Assembly (NCBI GenBank): GCA_964020975.1
Contig: OZ026613.1
Location: 120,339,685-120,403,684, forward strand
Reading direction: 5' to 3'
Source: Hermodice carunculata
Lineage: Eukaryota; Annelida; Polychaeta; Eunicida; Amphinomidae
DNA: 64,000 nt
A model generated the notes under the pieces. That model had not been told where the DNA came from, did not search any database, and saw nothing but the letters and a program-made list of their open reading frames with translations. Positions 61,531 to 64,000 of the stretch are shown piece after piece (position 1 is the stretch's first letter; each line of letters begins with the position of its first letter). The position numbers were made by a program, and so were the translations under genes.

Positions 61531-62049
61531 GTCATAGTTATGGTGTCTCATTGCTGAGTGCTACCCTGTTTGTGTTATGGTTGTCTCCTGATTTCATATC
61601 AGAGACTAACCAGTTTGTCCTGTTTATTGGTAAAATTTACTCATAATAAAATCGTGTTCCATTGTGAAACATGGCACATTTGTATTTGTGTATTTTTGTT
61701 GAGAACCACTTCCTGGTACTTATTACCCTATTGCATAATTCAATGCAGTAAAGGTTCACTGATAAGATAAGAGATAAAGGGGACAGTCAGCTGTGATGAG
61801 GTAGTCATTGTGTGATGAGTGTCAGTCTGACATGGTGTCATGGCAGACCATTGGGAGGCTGAGAGCATCTGCTGACAGAGTGTGTTAATGGGTCCACTGG
61901 CAGACTGTGTATCATTGTACTCATGGGGGCAGTCAGCTATACAGCCCACTGTGAGGCGGTTACCACATCACTGGGCTGCTCAAAACTACCTGTGCATTAT
62001 TTATTCTCCAAATATGAAAAATATAGCAGTTGTAGGTCAGCTGGTACAC

Positions 62050-62310
62050 TAAGGTAGATCAGTTTAAGATAGGATGAGCCACTTTACAGTAAGAATGGGC
62101 AGTTTACAAAAATATGGCTCCATTTACAATGTAATGGATTATTTTGCAATACGATGCATCAGTTCACAATAAGAAGTGATCAGTTTATAATGAGATGGGT
62201 CAGTTTAAAATAAGATGGATCACTTTAAGATAAGATGGATTAATTTACAATATTACTGAGATGGGCCCATTAACAGTAAGATGGCTTAGTTTACAGTATG
62301 TTGGGTAAGT
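62050..62310 (+). repeat. degenerate ~30-bp array
   Basis: cagtttacaataagatgggt-like units, poorly conserved, with variable length. Non-coding. Confidence 0.65.
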
Positions 62311-62556
62311 GTATGAGATACTGGGTTCACTTGGTGTTGTTTCACGGAGTAGCCAACAGGGTGAGCCGTGTCTGTCGCCGTGAAAACTGGTTGAATCTTC
62401 TATTTTTCTACTGTACACAAATGCCAGTGCTAAACATAAGGGGAAGATGAACTCAATCTAAAAATGTAGCATTCAACATGGCATGTAAACTCCTCTGTCC
62501 ATGGAAGTGAGACTGTCTGGCTCAGTACAGTATAGCAGGTGAAGCCAATTTGTCTC

Positions 62557-62656
62557 CATCTCCTAGTGTATGTTTCTCCTAGTGTATGTTTCTCCTAGTG
62601 TATGTTTCTCTGAGTGTATGTTTCTCCTAGTGTATGTTTCTCCTAGTGTATGTTCA
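62557..62656 (+). repeat. 17-bp tandem repeat, about 6 copies
   Basis: Unit tctcctagtgtatgttt; one copy reads ctctgagtgtatgtttc. Confidence 0.92.
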
Positions 62657-62805
62657 TCCCTTATACCATGCCAGGGCACAATATCTGCTAAAGGTAGCAG
62701 ATTCATGTTTTCTGTTCACCAAAAATATTTGCAAATTCTGTCCCTGAATAGGTTCCATGTTAACCCACATATTGTTTTTTGTTTTGTTTTTGTTTGTGCT
62801 GTGTC

Positions 62806-62972
62806 AACCATGTTTATCCCACAAATTGTACAGTGCGAATCATGTTAACCTACATATTACACAGTGTTAACCATTTTACCCGACATATTGCACAGTGTCA
62901 ACCACGTTTACTCGGCATATTACATGGTGTGAACCATGTTTGCCTGACATGTTATACAGTGTTAACCATCAA
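62806..62972 (+). repeat. ~34-bp tandem repeat, 5 copies
   Basis: Units share acagtgt(t/c)aaccatgtt with ta(c/t)cc.acatatt. Strongly diverged. Confidence 0.75.
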
Positions 62973-63330
62973 AATATGGAATGGTGGGGGATATAGATCC
63001 TTGGGATTGTTGTACAGAGATTGAATTTAATAAAATGGAAACTAACTTGTCCATCTCAAGTAGAGGGGAAATTGCTTGCTGATAATTGAACATTTTATAG
63101 TGGATACCTTGTTCATTCAGAGACTGTACTCCCACAGGGTAAAGTAAGAAGATCTTAAGCCTAAGTATCGTGAACTTAGTGCAGGGGGAAATTAGAACAC
63201 CTGGAGAGAACCTACAGAACTTTGCAGGTACACAGGAACTTAGTCACAGGCCACCAGGAACCCCAGCTTGCCATCCAAGCAACAGACAAGTACTTCCCAG
63301 GATGAAAAATATTTGGCATCAATGGGGAAC

Positions 63331-64000
63331 CAGCTGGCTGGTGTGGTGTAATCCTTACCGATCTGGCTGGTGTGGTGTAATCCTTACTGATCTGGCTGGT
63401 GGGGTGTAATCCTTTCTGATCTGGCTGGTGTGGTGTAATCCTTACTGATCTGGCTGGTGTGGTGTAATCCTTACTGATGTGGCTGGTGTGGTGTAATCCG
63501 TGCTGATCTGGCTGGTGTGGTGTAATCCTTTCTGATCTGGCTGGTGTGGTGTAATCCTTACTGATCTGGCTGGTGTGGTGTAATCCTTACTGATCTGGCT
63601 GGTGGGGTGTAATCCTTACTGATCTGGCTGGTGGGGTGTAATCCTTTCTGATCTGGCTGGTGTGGTGTAATCCTTTCTGATCTGGCTGGTGTGGTGTAAT
63701 CCTTACTGATCTGGCTGGTGGGGTGTAATCCTTACTGATCTGGCTGGTGGGATGTAATCCTTTCTGATCTGGCTGGTGTGGTGTAATCCTTTCTGATCTG
63801 GCTGGTGTGGTGTAATCCTTACTGATCTGGCTGGTGGGGTGTAATCCTTACTGATCTGGCTGGTGGGGTGTAATCCTTTCTGATCTGGCTGGTGTGGTGT
63901 AATCCTTTCTGATCTGGCTGGTGTGGTGTAATCCTTACTGATCTGGCTGGTGTGGTGTAATCCTTACTGATGTGGCTGGTGTGGTGTAATCCGTGCTGAT
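63331..64000 (+). repeat. 29-bp minisatellite, 23 or more copies, leaves the window
   Basis: Unit ctggctggtgtggtgtaatc plus cttactgat, with gtgggg and tttctgat variants. A multi-unit block (tgtgg-cttac, tgggg-cttac, tgggg-ctttc, tgtgg-ctttc) recurs, suggesting higher-order duplication. The right end is beyond position 64000. Confidence 0.97.

Overview
The window is animal nuclear DNA, most likely from a marine lophotrochozoan such as a mollusc. The clade is inferred from style, not proven. One conserved gene is broken by long AT-rich introns with GT-AG junctions. CpG is scarce, and the introns and flanks are full of minisatellites, small inverted-repeat elements, a LINE and old retroelement debris. 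There is no operon, tRNA-gene cluster, rRNA or CRISPR.

The one host gene I can prove is on the + strand: the 3' two thirds of a Sec24C/D-type COPII coat subunit. Fifteen exons with clear homology lie between 1849 and 30409, plus one extra in-frame 63-bp exon. Joined, they give 662 codons ending in TGA with every phase consistent: end of the zinc-finger/trunk linker, trunk, beta-sandwich, helical and gelsolin domains. The N-terminal region and zinc finger must lie before position 1. All junctions are GT-AG.

Layout: 1-1740, a decayed tyrosine-recombinase (DIRS-like) retroelement. 1849-8410, the first five Sec24 exons, with introns of dispersed repeats. 8473-8960, a 37-bp array. 9450-9512, the candidate cassette exon. 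9513-19335, a 9.8-kb intron holding 44-bp, 25-bp (about 65 copies), 42-bp and about 49-bp arrays. 19336-30409, the remaining exons with more arrays and MITEs between them. 30410-31900, 3' UTR and flank. 31930-38150, intergenic minisatellites and a TTAA-flanked foldback element. 38150-49000, mostly plain AT-rich DNA with MITEs, a LINE scrap and one CpG-richer patch near 39.6-39.9 kb. 49500-51114, an orphan 1.6-kb TIR element with a 5-bp target duplication. 56191-59530, a 5'-truncated LINE on the minus strand. 60418-61530, a 54-bp array. 63331-64000, a 29-bp array that leaves the window.

I saw no new multi-gene system. The most interesting signals are how tandem duplication touches Sec24 splicing (a triplicated exon 3' end plus donor, and an array running into an acceptor), the possible cassette exon, the nested inverted-repeat elements, and the density of minisatellites (more than 15 in 64 kb). 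Most long open frames here are by-products of arrays whose period, or three times their period, is free of stops; they should not be called genes.
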